In this document: in pieces, positions 35,240 through 45,222 of the stretch
Numbering within the stretch: position 1 is the first letter of the stretch
Layout: each line of letters begins with the position of its first letter
Assembly: GCA_000433535.1 (NCBI GenBank)
Contig: FR892671.1
Location: 139,205-203,204, forward strand
Direction: 5' to 3'
Source: Dorea sp. CAG:317
GTDB lineage: Bacteria; Bacillota; Clostridia; Lachnospirales; Lachnospiraceae
DNA: 64,000 bases
Translations under genes and position numbers: made by a program
The notes under the pieces: generated by a model
Databases searched by the model: none
What the model was told of the DNA's origin: nothing
The model's input: the letters and a program-made list of their open reading frames with translations, nothing else

Positions 35240-37480
35240 TCAAATCGCTTCCTCTTCCTCTACCGCTTCCAGTACATAGATCCGTGATTCAAAATCTGTA
35301 CATGGTTTCATACCGCTTTCTGTCTCTCCCGCCGTTGCATCTGATGTGATTAATCCCAGATTCATCAATTCATCTCCATAATGCACTTTTCCTGTCAGAG
35401 AATTACAATACTGCACATCTGGATCTAAGCCTTCCAGACATACCCGCGTATATGCATCATTTACAACATTCAAAATACGGTACCACCCTACAATCGCTGT
35501 CTTTTTGTCTTCGCTTACCACCATCCATACGACTTCATTTCCCTCAAACGGACTTTTCAGCCGATAGAACATTCCATACTGCAGGATATGACGATATTTC
35601 TTCATAAACTGTATCTGCTCTTTCACCTGTACAAGCTCTTCTTCCGACAGTTTATTCAGATCCAGTTCATAACCAAACGCGCCGAAATATGCTACATTCG
35701 CTCTCGTGTGCAGCGGAGTGTTACGAAATACCTGATGATTGGGTATCACAGACACATGTGCGCCAATACTGCTGATCGGATAGCACATTGACGTTCCATA
35801 CTGAATCTTCAGACGCTCAACAGCATCGGAATCATCACTTGCCCAGCCCTGCGGCGCATAGTAAAGCATTCCCGGATCGAAACGCCCACCGCCGCTTGCA
35901 CAAGACTCAAATAAGATCTTCGGAAAACGGCGGATCAATCTCTCATAAAGATTGTATACACCAAGGATATATCTATGAAATACCTCTCCCTGGCGGTCTG
36001 CCGGAAGCGCCGCTGAATAACATTCTGTAATGCTGCGGTTCATGTCCCACTTAATATAGGATACTTTCGCTTCCTCCAAAATCCTGGCGATCATCTGGTA
36101 AATGTAATCTACCACTTCTTTTCTGGAGAAGTCAAGCACATATTGATATCTTCCGTGGGAGGGATTACGTCCCGGCGCGGCAATGATCCAATCAGGATGC
36201 TCCCGGTAAAGGTTCGAATCCTTATTTACCATTTCCAGTTCCACCCAAAGCCCAAACTTCATCCCAAGCTGTTCGATTCTGTCTGCAAGTCCGGTAATTC
36301 CATTTGGCAGCCGCTCTGGATTTGCGATCCAATCTCCAAGACCCGCCCGGTCATTGCTGCGTTCTCCGAACCATCCGTCATCCAGTACGAACAGCTCTAC
36401 GCCGCACTCCTTCGCTTTCTTCGCAATATTTACAAGCTTATCCTCTGTAAAATCGAAATACGTTGCTTCCCAGTTGTTATTCAGGATCGGCCTCTCCCTG
36501 TCTCTCCAGTATCCTCTTGCTAGCCGCTTCTGATACAATTTATGGAAAGTCTGGCTCATTGCGTTCAATCCCCGGTCAGAATATACCAGCACCGCTTCCG
36601 GTGTCTGAAAACGTTCTCCCGGCTCCAGTTTCCAATCAAATCCAGACGGATTGATTCCTGCCAGCAAGCGCAGCGTATTATGAGCGTCCACCTCTGCCTG
36701 CATGAGAAAATTACCACTATATACAAGTGAAATTCCAAACGCCTCTCCCTGACGTTCATCCGCAGACGGACGTTTCAGAACAATAAATGGATTCTGCTCA
36801 TGGGAAGAATTACCGCGCATACTGTCAATGGCTGTGATCCCCTGCGTAAGGGCGCGTTTCTTCACATGACGCTCTCTTGCCCAACTGCCGGACAACTGCA
36901 GCCATTCATAATCAGGATCCGGAAGATCCAGACAAAGACTCATTGCCTGCGTCAGATGAACACTTTCCTCTCCTTCATTCAGGAAACGTACATTCCTTGC
37001 CAGGATACCGCCCTCCCTGAAGATAGTATAAGACAGCTCTGCTTTCACCCCGGTCAATGCATCCTTTACGTCAACCACCAGCGTCTCAGCTTCTGAAGCT
37101 TCCTCTGTATAAGTTGCCGGAAGCCCCTCTAATTCCGGTTTCCCTGCAAACACATGATAACCCTGATAGTGAAATTCTGAAATTCTGCTTCCATTATTCT
37201 GCCGGACTTCCACTGCCGGGTGGCGATAGTCTGTTGTTCCATATACCGGAAATTCCTGACGAATATGCTCCAACGAAAATAATCTTTCATTTTCATATAC
37301 ATAGGAAGACATCGGACGGGGCGCTTTTTCCAAAAGATAAGAAAAATCTTCCCGGTCATGAATCCTCTTTCCACAATATAACTGCCCCAGATGTCCGTTC
37401 TCCATTACCATCATAATATAGCTGATGGCATCATTATATAAATGAAAAACTTTACTTTTTTCATGAAAAACAATGCTCAT
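35240..37480 (-). CDS. Alpha-galactosidase, GH36
   Basis: A 746-aa cytosolic glycoside hydrolase, the usual size for tetrameric GH36 enzymes. The nucleophile is D479 in YIKWDMNR and the acid/base is D549 in GWASDDSD; CASGGGRFDPGML lies between. Other family parts are LFVLDDGWFG and the N-terminal beta-sandwich. It releases galactose from melibiose, raffinose and related sugars. The ATG with AGGAGGGG just upstream is preferred to the frame six codons longer. It follows the permease gene by about 19 bp. There is no signal peptide, so the sugars must be imported whole. Confidence 0.96.
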   Translation of the reverse strand: MSIVFHEKSKVFHLYNDAISYIMMVMENGHLGQLYCGKRIHDREDFSYLLEKAPRPMSSYVYENERLFSLEHIRQEFPVYGTTDYRHPAVEVRQNNGSRISEFHYQGYHVFAGKPELEGLPATYTEEASEAETLVVDVKDALTGVKAELSYTIFREGGILARNVRFLNEGEESVHLTQAMSLCLDLPDPDYEWLQLSGSWARERHVKKRALTQGITAIDSMRGNSSHEQNPFIVLKRPSADERQGEAFGISLVYSGNFLMQAEVDAHNTLRLLAGINPSGFDWKLEPGERFQTPEAVLVYSDRGLNAMSQTFHKLYQKRLARGYWRDRERPILNNNWEATYFDFTEDKLVNIAKKAKECGVELFVLDDGWFGERSNDRAGLGDWIANPERLPNGITGLADRIEQLGMKFGLWVELEMVNKDSNLYREHPDWIIAAPGRNPSHGRYQYVLDFSRKEVVDYIYQMIARILEEAKVSYIKWDMNRSITECYSAALPADRQGEVFHRYILGVYNLYERLIRRFPKILFESCASGGGRFDPGMLYYAPQGWASDDSDAVERLKIQYGTSMCYPISSIGAHVSVIPNHQVFRNTPLHTRANVAYFGAFGYELDLNKLSEEELVQVKEQIQFMKKYRHILQYGMFYRLKSPFEGNEVVWMVVSEDKKTAIVGWYRILNVVNDAYTRVCLEGLDPDVQYCNSLTGKVHYGDELMNLGLITSDATAGETESGMKPCTDFESRIYVLEAVEEEEAI

Positions 37481-37499
37481 AGTTGTCCCCTCCTGCATC

Positions 37500-38906
37500 C
37501 TACTCTACTGCGTGAAGCTCATTTAATTTCTTTACGATTTCCTGCATTGCATCTTCTTTCAACTTATAATGTTTCTTATAGATCGCAAGACTGACAAAAG
37601 CAAGAATGATCGGAATTACCAGCATCAACACACGGATTCCTAAAATTGTACCTGCTGACTGTACTTCTAATTTCGCCTGATATCCTACAAGCTGAAGCCC
37701 AATACCTGTAAGTCCTCCTGCCGCTGCCATTGCCGCTTTCATTAAAAATGTCTGTGCAGAGCAAGTCACACTTTCATTTCTCACGCCGAATTTTACCTCA
37801 CCGTAATCAATAACATCTGCGATACAGCAGGTTGTAACTCCCAGAGAAAGTCCTGATCCAAAAAAAATGAATGCACAGCTGACAACAACACCCACTGCAT
37901 TCTGCGGTGCTATATAACCCAGAATACCAAGCAGCACGAATCCAATAACCGGAAGCAGACATGCCACTGTATATACTTTTTCTCTGCTGATCTTTTTCGC
38001 AATTTTCGGGAAACAGACCAACCCAATCATCTCTGCAATAATTGCCATTCCGAAGATAGAATACAAAAACTCGTTTCCGCATACGCTCTTGAAATAGTAA
38101 ACTGCAAATCCTTTCGCAATCTGTGTACATAAATTAAAAGCAAGAAGCAGACCAATGAACGCCAGAAGCTGGTCATTTTGGATAATCACCTGAAAGGCTT
38201 CTTTCAAGCTTGTCTTCCGACCTTTCGCTCCAACCGTAGATTCCTCTTTTACATTAAAAACAGTGATTCCAATAGTGATCAGGAACACCACCGCAATGAT
38301 AACTGCAAATAAAGTATATCCTGTCTCTGCATACTGTTCTTTGCCACTCATTTTATTCAATCCTGTGATCACATAAAGACCAAATGTCGCAACACAGAAT
38401 CCTGCAAGACTCGCAAAAAATCGTGGAATTACAGACACCTTTTCGCGCTCATGAGGGTCATTTGTCAGATTCGGAAGCCATGACCAATAAGGAACATCCA
38501 TGATCGTATAAGTCATTCCATACAGAATGTACATCACAGAAACATAGGTATAAAGCGCCGTTCCATGCAGATGAAAGCTGCAGAATAACAAAACAAATAC
38601 AACTGCATTTACAACTGTTCCAATGACCAGCCAGATACGGAACTTTCCATATTTTGTATGGGTATTATCCACGATCATTCCCATCATCGGATCATTTACA
38701 GCATCCCAGATACGCGCCACAAAAAACAGTACACCTACAAATGCAGGTGCAAGATACAACGTATCTGTAAAATATACCATCAAAAATACACCAACCATGT
38801 TGCATATTGCATCTTTTCCAATTGCTCCGATTCCAAAGCAATATTTTTCACGGGCAGACACTTTCTTATACTGCATTACATCGCCTTTTTCAAACATCGT
38901 ACTCAT
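37500..38906 (-). CDS. GPH-family sugar:cation symporter (MelB-like)
   Basis: A 468-aa permease with 12 predicted membrane helices. It has the GPH signature in ARIWDAVNDPMMGMIVDNTHTKYGK (about residues 65-90) and VPYWSWLPNLTNDPHERE. It likely imports alpha-galactosides with H+ or Na+. It is first in the operon with GH36, and its promoter carries AraC-type direct repeats. AGGAGG lies 10 nt before the ATG. Confidence 0.92.
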   Translation of the reverse strand: MSTMFEKGDVMQYKKVSAREKYCFGIGAIGKDAICNMVGVFLMVYFTDTLYLAPAFVGVLFFVARIWDAVNDPMMGMIVDNTHTKYGKFRIWLVIGTVVNAVVFVLLFCSFHLHGTALYTYVSVMYILYGMTYTIMDVPYWSWLPNLTNDPHEREKVSVIPRFFASLAGFCVATFGLYVITGLNKMSGKEQYAETGYTLFAVIIAVVFLITIGITVFNVKEESTVGAKGRKTSLKEAFQVIIQNDQLLAFIGLLLAFNLCTQIAKGFAVYYFKSVCGNEFLYSIFGMAIIAEMIGLVCFPKIAKKISREKVYTVACLLPVIGFVLLGILGYIAPQNAVGVVVSCAFIFFGSGLSLGVTTCCIADVIDYGEVKFGVRNESVTCSAQTFLMKAAMAAAGGLTGIGLQLVGYQAKLEVQSAGTILGIRVLMLVIPIILAFVSLAIYKKHYKLKEDAMQEIVKKLNELHAVE

Positions 38907-38965
38907 AAATTTTCATCCTCCTAGATCTTGAAGAGGTCTGTGCACATTTCTTCTTTCTACAGTTT

Positions 38966-39030
38966 ATTATAAGCATTGTCCGCCTGTCCCGTTAGTTTCT
39001 TTTGTTTCCGCAATGTGTCTAAATGTTTCC
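38966..39030 (-). promoter_or_regulatory. Activator-type promoter with 21-bp spaced direct repeats
   Basis: The minus strand has -10 TATAAT (38966-38971) but no -35 match. Upstream are two copies of GGAAACA (39003-39009 and 39024-39030), starting 21 bp apart, which is two helical turns. This is the usual layout for an AraC-family activator that replaces a weak -35. The likely binder is the AraC-type regulator encoded directly upstream. Confidence 0.6.
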
Positions 39031-39050
39031 TTTTTACATATATTCCACAC

Positions 39051-39962
39051 TTATTTCTGCTTTAAGTGCAGCAAATTTTCGTCTTTCATTAATTCATCCA
39101 GATTTTGTTCCGCCGCATACAGACGTTTCCGTACTTCTTCCCGATGTTCTGTCCTGTACTTGGACGGAGACATGCCGATCAATTTCTTAAACACTTTGGA
39201 AAACGCGCGAAAATCCTTATATCCGCAGGCAGCCGCAATTTCTTCAACCGAACGTTCTGTAATTGTCAGCAGTTCCTTTCCTCTGGAAATCCGAAAACGT
39301 ATCAGAAAATCTCTTGGTGACATCTGTAAAGTTTTCTCGAATAATTTATACAGATAACTTCTGTCTATACAAACGTAATTCGCAATATCCACAACCTTCA
39401 GATCATCTGCATAATGATTTCTGATATATTGTATTGCATGGCTGATATAAATACTTTCTTTTGATTCCTCTTCACTTCCGTCCACAACCGCATCCTGTGT
39501 AAGCACTGCAAAAAAATCATACAGCAGGCTTTGCAGACGATACTGATTACTTATGTTCATTTCCTTTAATTTCATCATATTCAATATGATTTTTTTCAGC
39601 TCTTTTCCGTTTTCTGACTGAAAGATCAGGTGATTGTTGTTCAATCCAATATCTCTGACATATTCCTCTGCCCGCGTTCCGCCAAAGCCAATCCAGCAAT
39701 ATGTCCATGGATCATCCTTATCCGCCTGATAAAATGTCAGCACCTCCGGTTCAATCAAAAACCCCTGACCAGCCTGCAGTTCATAGCGTTTCTCTCCGAC
39801 CTGATATACGCCTTTTCCGGACAAAATGTAGTGAATCAAATAGTTCGGTCTCGCCGCCGGTCCGAAATAATGCCTTGAACTGCACTGTGCATAACCACAA
39901 AAGCACAACATCAAATCTTTAAATTTTGAATCTGACAATTGAAGTACATATGAATTTTCCAT
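39051..39962 (-). CDS. AraC-family regulator of alpha-galactoside use (MsmR/RafR-like)
   Basis: A 303-aa regulator: an N-terminal cupin-like sugar-binding domain (about 30-110, with LIHYILSGKGVYQVGEKRYEL and the W of PWTYCWIGFGG), then a C-terminal AraC DNA-binding domain (about 185-285, with VCIDRSYLYKLFEKTLQMSPRDFL and SVEEIAAACGYKDFRAFSKVF). The start is set at the ATG after GGGAGGG; the longer frame crosses a terminator-like hairpin. It directly precedes the permease and GH36 genes on the same strand. Melibiose or raffinose as inducer is inferred from the neighbours. Confidence 0.9.
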   Translation of the reverse strand: MENSYVLQLSDSKFKDLMLCFCGYAQCSSRHYFGPAARPNYLIHYILSGKGVYQVGEKRYELQAGQGFLIEPEVLTFYQADKDDPWTYCWIGFGGTRAEEYVRDIGLNNNHLIFQSENGKELKKIILNMMKLKEMNISNQYRLQSLLYDFFAVLTQDAVVDGSEEESKESIYISHAIQYIRNHYADDLKVVDIANYVCIDRSYLYKLFEKTLQMSPRDFLIRFRISRGKELLTITERSVEEIAAACGYKDFRAFSKVFKKLIGMSPSKYRTEHREEVRKRLYAAEQNLDELMKDENLLHLKQK

Positions 39963-39975
39963 TGGACCCTCCCAT

Positions 39976-40035
39976 ACAAAAACCTTCTGTTTGTTTTCAC
40001 GGAATCGTTCTATCCCTTTCCAAACAAACAGAAGG
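39976..40035 (-). terminator. Long-stem hairpin between glgB and the AraC regulator
   Basis: A 14-bp perfect stem (CCTTCTGTTTGTTT / AAACAAACAGAAGG) with a 25-nt loop, then TTTTTG on the minus strand. It likely ends glgB transcription; the palindrome could also be an operator. Confidence 0.65.
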
Positions 40036-40060
40036 CACACTTCATTAACACAAAAATTAT

Positions 40061-41971
40061 TTAAAATTCAAATATAGCTACTCCATATGGTTTCAGACTG
40101 TAAGCAAAAGAATATGGCCTTCCGTCGCACTCCTTCTTCTCCGCCTTATATACAAGCGGTCTTTCTTCTCCTGTTCCGCCGTATTTTTCTTCATCACTAT
40201 TTAGAACAAGCTTGTACTGTTTTCTTTTCGGAACTCCAACCCGATAATCTTCTCTCTCCATCGGAGTGAAATTGCATACGAACAACAGATTCTTCTTATT
40301 ATCCTTCGAATGTCTCACGAAGCTGAAAATACTTCTGTAAGCGTCATCTGCATTGATCCATTCAAAGCCTTCCCACGAATGATCCAGTTCGTACATTGCC
40401 TTATTCTTCTTATACAGATGCAATAAATCTCTCACCCAGTTTTGAATTGCCTGATGCTCTCTCTCTGCCAGCAGATACCAGTCAAGTTCCCGTTCCTCAC
40501 TCCACTCGCGAAGCTGCGCAAATTCCTGTCCCATAAAGAGCAGTTTCTTACCGGCATGTCCCATCATAAATGCATATCCGACTTTCAAGTTCGCATACTT
40601 ATCAAAGCCAAGTCCCGGCATCTTATTGAGCATCGAACATTTCAAGTGTACAACCTCATCATGAGAAAGAACTAAAATATAATTCTCGCTGTAAGCATAA
40701 CTCATTGCAAATGTCATCAGATTATGGTTATCTTTCCTGAAATAAGGATCTAACTTCATATACTCTGTAAAATCATGCATCCATCCCATGTTCCACTTCA
40801 AACTGAAGCCCAGTCCATCATCCTCTACCGGACCGGTCACCATTGGCCACGCAGTAGATTCTTCTGCAATCATAAGCGCTCCCGGATTTCTGCCGAGAAC
40901 AACAGAATTCAGATGCTTGAAGAAGTCAATCGCTTCCAGATTCTTATTTTCACCATATTTATTAGCAATCCACTGTCCATCCTGCTTTCCGTAGTCAAGA
41001 TAGAGCATCGATGCCACAGCATCCACACGCAGACCGTCAATATGAAAGTATTCTACCCAGAATAATGCATTGGAAATGAGGAAATTGCGAACCTCATTCT
41101 TTCCATAGTCAAAAATCTTTGTTCCCCAGTCCGGATGCTCACCCTTCTTTGGATCTGCATATTCGAATGTCGGCGTTCCGTCAAAGTCAGCAAGTCCATG
41201 TGCATCTCTTGGGAAATGAGCCGGTACCCAGTCAAGGATTACACCGATCTTATTCTGGTGAAGATAATTGATCATCCACGCAAAGTCCTCCGGCGTTCCG
41301 TATCTGGATGTCGGAGCATAATATCCGGTCACCTGATATCCCCATGAACCGTCAAACGGATGCTCTGCTACACCGATCAACTCAATATGTGTATAGCCCA
41401 TATCCTTGACATATGCCGCAATCTCCTTACCGAATTCACGATAACTATAGAAGCCTTCATCCTCTCGTCCCGGATGGCGCTTCCATGAGCCGATATGTAC
41501 CTCATAGATTGACATAGGTTCTTCTTCATTCTTCCATGTCTTTCTTGCTTCCATCCACTTATCATCCGTCCACTTCAAATGACTGATATCCACAACCTTG
41601 GATGCAGTTCCCGGACGAAGCTCTGCATAATTCGCAAAAGGATCTGCCTTAAAAATATATTCATGCTGATATGTTTCAATACAATATTTGTACAGCGTCC
41701 CCTCTTTTACCTTCGGCACAAAGCACGTATAAATTCCCAAAGGCTCCTCTCTCACCATAGGATTTGCCTCTACATCCCAGTCATTAAACTCTCCAACTAC
41801 GGAAACAGATTCTGCATGCGGCGCCCATACTGCAAAGTATACCCCTTCCTGTTTCCCATTCTTCACACGGTGAGAACCTAATTTTTTATATATTTCATAA
41901 TGGTTTCCCTGCCCAAATAAATACTGATCAAGTTCTCCAATCTCATATGGTTTCTTTTTCTTAGCTGCCAT
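40061..41971 (-). CDS. glgB: 1,4-alpha-glucan (glycogen) branching enzyme
   Basis: A 636-aa GH13 enzyme that makes alpha-1,6 branches in glycogen. The CBM48 domain comes first (YFAVWAPHAESVSVVGEFNDWD), then the catalytic barrel with DWVPAHFPRD, the nucleophile in DGLRVDAVASMLYLDYG, the acid/base in IAEESTAWP and VLSHDEVVH, and the all-beta C-terminal domain. The ATG with GAGGGATG upstream is preferred to the frame nine codons longer. No other glg genes are adjacent. It has its own promoter. Confidence 0.96.
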   Translation of the reverse strand: MAAKKKKPYEIGELDQYLFGQGNHYEIYKKLGSHRVKNGKQEGVYFAVWAPHAESVSVVGEFNDWDVEANPMVREEPLGIYTCFVPKVKEGTLYKYCIETYQHEYIFKADPFANYAELRPGTASKVVDISHLKWTDDKWMEARKTWKNEEEPMSIYEVHIGSWKRHPGREDEGFYSYREFGKEIAAYVKDMGYTHIELIGVAEHPFDGSWGYQVTGYYAPTSRYGTPEDFAWMINYLHQNKIGVILDWVPAHFPRDAHGLADFDGTPTFEYADPKKGEHPDWGTKIFDYGKNEVRNFLISNALFWVEYFHIDGLRVDAVASMLYLDYGKQDGQWIANKYGENKNLEAIDFFKHLNSVVLGRNPGALMIAEESTAWPMVTGPVEDDGLGFSLKWNMGWMHDFTEYMKLDPYFRKDNHNLMTFAMSYAYSENYILVLSHDEVVHLKCSMLNKMPGLGFDKYANLKVGYAFMMGHAGKKLLFMGQEFAQLREWSEERELDWYLLAEREHQAIQNWVRDLLHLYKKNKAMYELDHSWEGFEWINADDAYRSIFSFVRHSKDNKKNLLFVCNFTPMEREDYRVGVPKRKQYKLVLNSDEEKYGGTGEERPLVYKAEKKECDGRPYSFAYSLKPYGVAIFEF

Positions 41972-42008
41972 AGATTCATCCCTCACATTCCGAAGCAATT
42001 ATAGTAAT

Positions 42009-42037
42009 ATTATACTTTAGGACAAACTAAAATTCAA
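42009..42037 (-). promoter_or_regulatory. Promoter of glgB
   Basis: Minus-strand TTGAAT and TATAAT with a 17-bp spacer, about 40 bp upstream of the start. Confidence 0.65.
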
Positions 42038-42080
42038 GCATACCTGTACAATCTGACCAATCCTTTCACTGAAATTAATG

Positions 42081-42118
42081 AAAAAAGTGTCGGTTTTCTA
42101 CGATAACCGACACTTTTT
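42081..42118. terminator. Terminator after the TPR/P-loop gene
   Basis: A perfect 14-bp stem, AAAAAGTGTCGGTT / AACCGACACTTTTT, with a 9-nt loop. The flanking A and T runs suit termination on the minus strand. Confidence 0.88.
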
Positions 42119-42138
42119 ATAAGAATGTCCATTTGAAA

Positions 42139-45051
42139 TTAAATCTTAAAATCTTCTTCTTTCAGAATTACTCTGTCAGAATCATCTGTACTCTTTCCGA
42201 ATACTCTTCTCGCAAGATGTTTTACATTTGCCTTCTGTGAATGAGCAATCGCCTCATCCATGATTTCCTTTACTTCTGCAACAGTCACTGCGTGATCTTC
42301 TCTCTGCATTACATCAATTCTGCTGTACAATGCAAGAATACCCATCTCATCCAGCTTATATCCATTCTCTTTTGCATAGGTCTGACCAAATGTCACCAGT
42401 TCATCATTGATAAATACCGGAAGCTCAAGCTTGGATGTGAATTTTCTCTTGAAGTCAGGATTTGCGGTCAATATTCTCTCAAGCGGCTTTCTCTGATCTT
42501 CCAGAACAAAGAGCATCTCTCCGGTCTTCTTTTCCATCAGATAGCTTAACTCTTTTACCGTTCTCGCATTCAGCTTTCCTGCTTTCTCGATAATGATCGC
42601 TCCGCCGCGCAGCTTTTGAATGATATTAGAGAGTTCTTTCTTATTCAAAGATTCTCCGGTTACAATCGCAACCTTACCTTGCTTTAAGTTTCTCTGCTTC
42701 TGAATCGCTTTTACAATATCTACTGCAAGAACCGTCTTACCGGAACCTTTTCTTCCGATTACGAGCAGGTTTCCTGTCTTTGATGTGCCTTCTCTCTGAG
42801 CTCTTCGATCATTATCAAGAACTTCTACGATCTGCTCACTCATTCCACGAACCGGTACAAAGTATGAGAATAACTTTTTCTGTTCCTCTGTAAGTCCTGC
42901 CTTTAATCCAATTTCACTGGTAGCACTTAAATCATAGCGTCCGGTAACAACGAATCCGGTATCAAACGGAACACCGCTTCCCTTGGACTTCTTAATACGC
43001 TTCTGAATCTCTGCTTCTGACGGTTCCTCAATTTCAAAGTCCGCTGCTTTCACCGGTTCTTCCTCGGCAAAAAAGCTGTCAAGATCGAAATCTTCTTCAT
43101 CCTCCTCAAAATCGTCTTCCTCAAAGTCCTCTTCCTCAAAATCCGCTTCAAAATCATCTTCATCCTCAGCTTCATCGAATTCATCAAAATCGTCTTCTGA
43201 GAAGTCGTCGTCGAAATCGTCCTCATATTCTTCTTCGGCAAAATCCTCTTCGTACGCATCCTCGAGGTCGTCCTCGGCCTCATACTCTTCGAAATCCTCG
43301 CCGTCTTCTACTTCTTCATACTCTTCGAAATCCTCGCCGGCTTCTACTTCTTCATATTCTTCCTCGTCAAAGTCGTCTTCCTCGTCGTACTCTTCGAAAT
43401 CTTCCTCGGCTTCTATTTCTTCGTATTCTTCCTCGTCAAAGTCGTCTTCCTCTGCATATTCCATATCATCATATGCAGCTTCATTCTCAAACTCTGCCTG
43501 TAAATATTCTTCATCAATCTCTGGAAGTTCTGTCTCTTCTCCACCGATAAAATCGTCTTCTGCACCTCCGAAGATCTCTTCTTCCATCTCATCTTCTTCC
43601 GTCAGTTCTGCTTCCATCTCTTTCGCAGCCTCTGCGCCTGCAACTCTGCTTTCGAGCTGCTCTACAAGTTCGAGAATATCATCCGGAAGTCTCTGTGTCT
43701 TACCTTCAAGACCCGGATCTCTGTCTTTTTCTGCCATCTGAACGATTGCTTCCAGTTCTGCTTTTCGCTCCGCTTCTTCTGCTGCCTTTCTTGCAGCCTC
43801 CTCTTCCGCTGCTTTTCTTGCAGCTTCTTCCTCTGCCGCCTTTCTCGCAGCCTCTTCTTCCGCCGCCTTTCTTGCAGCCTCTTCCTCTGCTGCTTTTCTT
43901 GCAGCCTCTGCTTCTGCTGCCTTGCGTTCTATCTCAAGACGTTCTGCCTCTCTTCTTTTCTCGGCAGCTTCACGCTCTTTACGGATTCGCTCTTCGTCTT
44001 TCTTTTTCTGTTCCTCAATGGCATCCGCATGAACTTTCTGTTTTTCTTCCCATTCCTGCAGAATCTCATCAATCTTCATCTGGCCTCCGAGAAGAAGTTC
44101 TTCTTCTTTCTGTGCCATTGCCTCTTCTTCAATCTTGATACCACTGGCAAGATTCGTCAACGCTTCTTCTAACGTTGCGCCCGCAACAACTCTTGTAATC
44201 GCAGAACTCTTCTCACTCTCTGCCGGTTTTTCTCTTTCTTCCGCCTCTTCAGACACTGCTTCTTCCCTTGTATCTGCCTGCAGTGCTTCTTCTGGCTTCT
44301 CTTCTGCCTGCTCTTCACGAACCGCTTCCGCTTCCTGTGGTTCCTCTTTTCCTGTATTCTCTTCTTTTACTTGTTCTGCGGCTTTTGTCTGTGCAGCTTT
44401 TGCTTTCACTGCTGCCAATGTATTTACTTTCGGTCTCGCACCCGGTCTGCTGTCATATTTTTCCTGCTGAAGCGGTGTCAAAGGTTTATACTTCATCTTC
44501 AGCTCCATCGCCTGATATACGTATTTTCCTTCGCTGAACCAAAGGATCAGATCATCACATTCCTCAAGACATTTTGCAGTCATTCCTGCCTGATGATACA
44601 GACTTGCCAGCTCATACGCCCACTTTTCCACATACTCTGCTTTCTTAAAGTCCTCCAACGCACTGATCTGCTCTGTAAACGGTGCATTCTGTGCCTTGAG
44701 TATCTTATATTTCAAAATATACTGATTCGGATCTTTTGGCGCAACCTTAACAAACTCTTCATAGCAATCAGATGCCTCATCTGTATCATTGATCTTCAAA
44801 GCTAACAATCCGAGGCGATATATGACCTTACGGCTCTCCGGAGCGCGATCATATGCCACAAATAAAATATCACGGCTCTTCTGGAACTCCCCATTGTATT
44901 CATAGATCTCACTGACGGTATTCAACATAGAAGGGTTCTTTACCCTGCGCCAGTCGATCGTGTCCGCAATTTCCATAGCCTTTTTATACTGCTTTTCTTC
45001 TGCGTATTCGAGCATCTGCTCTGTCTTTACCCGATATTCATATTTATCCAA
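42139..45051 (-). CDS. TPR / coiled-coil / acidic / P-loop ATPase-like protein
   Basis: About 970 aa in four parts. Residues 1-200 are TPR-like helices (YNGEFQKSRDILFVAYDRAPES). Residues about 205-450 are charged coiled coil including five or so copies of EEEAARKAA. Residues about 460-690 are almost entirely Glu/Asp with Phe/Tyr. The C-terminal 270 residues form an AAA-like domain with Walker A GRKGSGKT. At the Walker B place it has GAIIIEKAGKL, so the usual DE pair is not there. No membrane segment or signal is seen. TTG is chosen as start because GAGGTGAG precedes it and the GTG of the longer frame is inside that site. Its function is not known to me. Confidence 0.85.
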   Translation of the reverse strand: MDKYEYRVKTEQMLEYAEEKQYKKAMEIADTIDWRRVKNPSMLNTVSEIYEYNGEFQKSRDILFVAYDRAPESRKVIYRLGLLALKINDTDEASDCYEEFVKVAPKDPNQYILKYKILKAQNAPFTEQISALEDFKKAEYVEKWAYELASLYHQAGMTAKCLEECDDLILWFSEGKYVYQAMELKMKYKPLTPLQQEKYDSRPGARPKVNTLAAVKAKAAQTKAAEQVKEENTGKEEPQEAEAVREEQAEEKPEEALQADTREEAVSEEAEEREKPAESEKSSAITRVVAGATLEEALTNLASGIKIEEEAMAQKEEELLLGGQMKIDEILQEWEEKQKVHADAIEEQKKKDEERIRKEREAAEKRREAERLEIERKAAEAEAARKAAEEEAARKAAEEEAARKAAEEEAARKAAEEEAARKAAEEAERKAELEAIVQMAEKDRDPGLEGKTQRLPDDILELVEQLESRVAGAEAAKEMEAELTEEDEMEEEIFGGAEDDFIGGEETELPEIDEEYLQAEFENEAAYDDMEYAEEDDFDEEEYEEIEAEEDFEEYDEEDDFDEEEYEEVEAGEDFEEYEEVEDGEDFEEYEAEDDLEDAYEEDFAEEEYEDDFDDDFSEDDFDEFDEAEDEDDFEADFEEEDFEEDDFEEDEEDFDLDSFFAEEEPVKAADFEIEEPSEAEIQKRIKKSKGSGVPFDTGFVVTGRYDLSATSEIGLKAGLTEEQKKLFSYFVPVRGMSEQIVEVLDNDRRAQREGTSKTGNLLVIGRKGSGKTVLAVDIVKAIQKQRNLKQGKVAIVTGESLNKKELSNIIQKLRGGAIIIEKAGKLNARTVKELSYLMEKKTGEMLFVLEDQRKPLERILTANPDFKRKFTSKLELPVFINDELVTFGQTYAKENGYKLDEMGILALYSRIDVMQREDHAVTVAEVKEIMDEAIAHSQKANVKHLARRVFGKSTDDSDRVILKEEDFKI
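43774..43923. repeat. 27-bp tandem repeat within a coding region
   Basis: About five to six imperfect copies of a 27-bp unit encoding EEEAARKAA in the minus-strand gene. Copies differ mostly at third codon positions, so the protein repeat is being kept. A second, less regular repeat encoding FDEEEYEEVEA-type units lies at about 43290-43450. Confidence 0.85.
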
Positions 45052-45180
45052 TTCTCTCACCTCAAAATATATTAAATTATAGTTTTAGTTACAATTTCAC
45101 TGATATCAGTTTATCATAAAGACCTGCTGATTGTCAAAATATACGCCTAAATTGTTAAAAAAATATTACAAATTTGCTAC

Positions 45181-45222
45181 AAAAATAGCCATCACAATCA
45201 TGCTTGATCGTAATGGCTATTT
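45181..45222 (-). terminator. Terminator of the orphan transcript
   Basis: AAATAGCCAT and ATGGCTATTT form a 10-bp stem, with a nested ATCA/TGAT, and TTTTT follows on the minus strand. No minus-strand gene known to me lies directly upstream. Confidence 0.75.

Noticed and set aside
43774..43923. Tandem 27-bp units resembling a repeat array
   Set aside because: The units are contiguous with no spacers and encode a coiled-coil EEEAARKAA repeat in frame, so this is not a CRISPR array.
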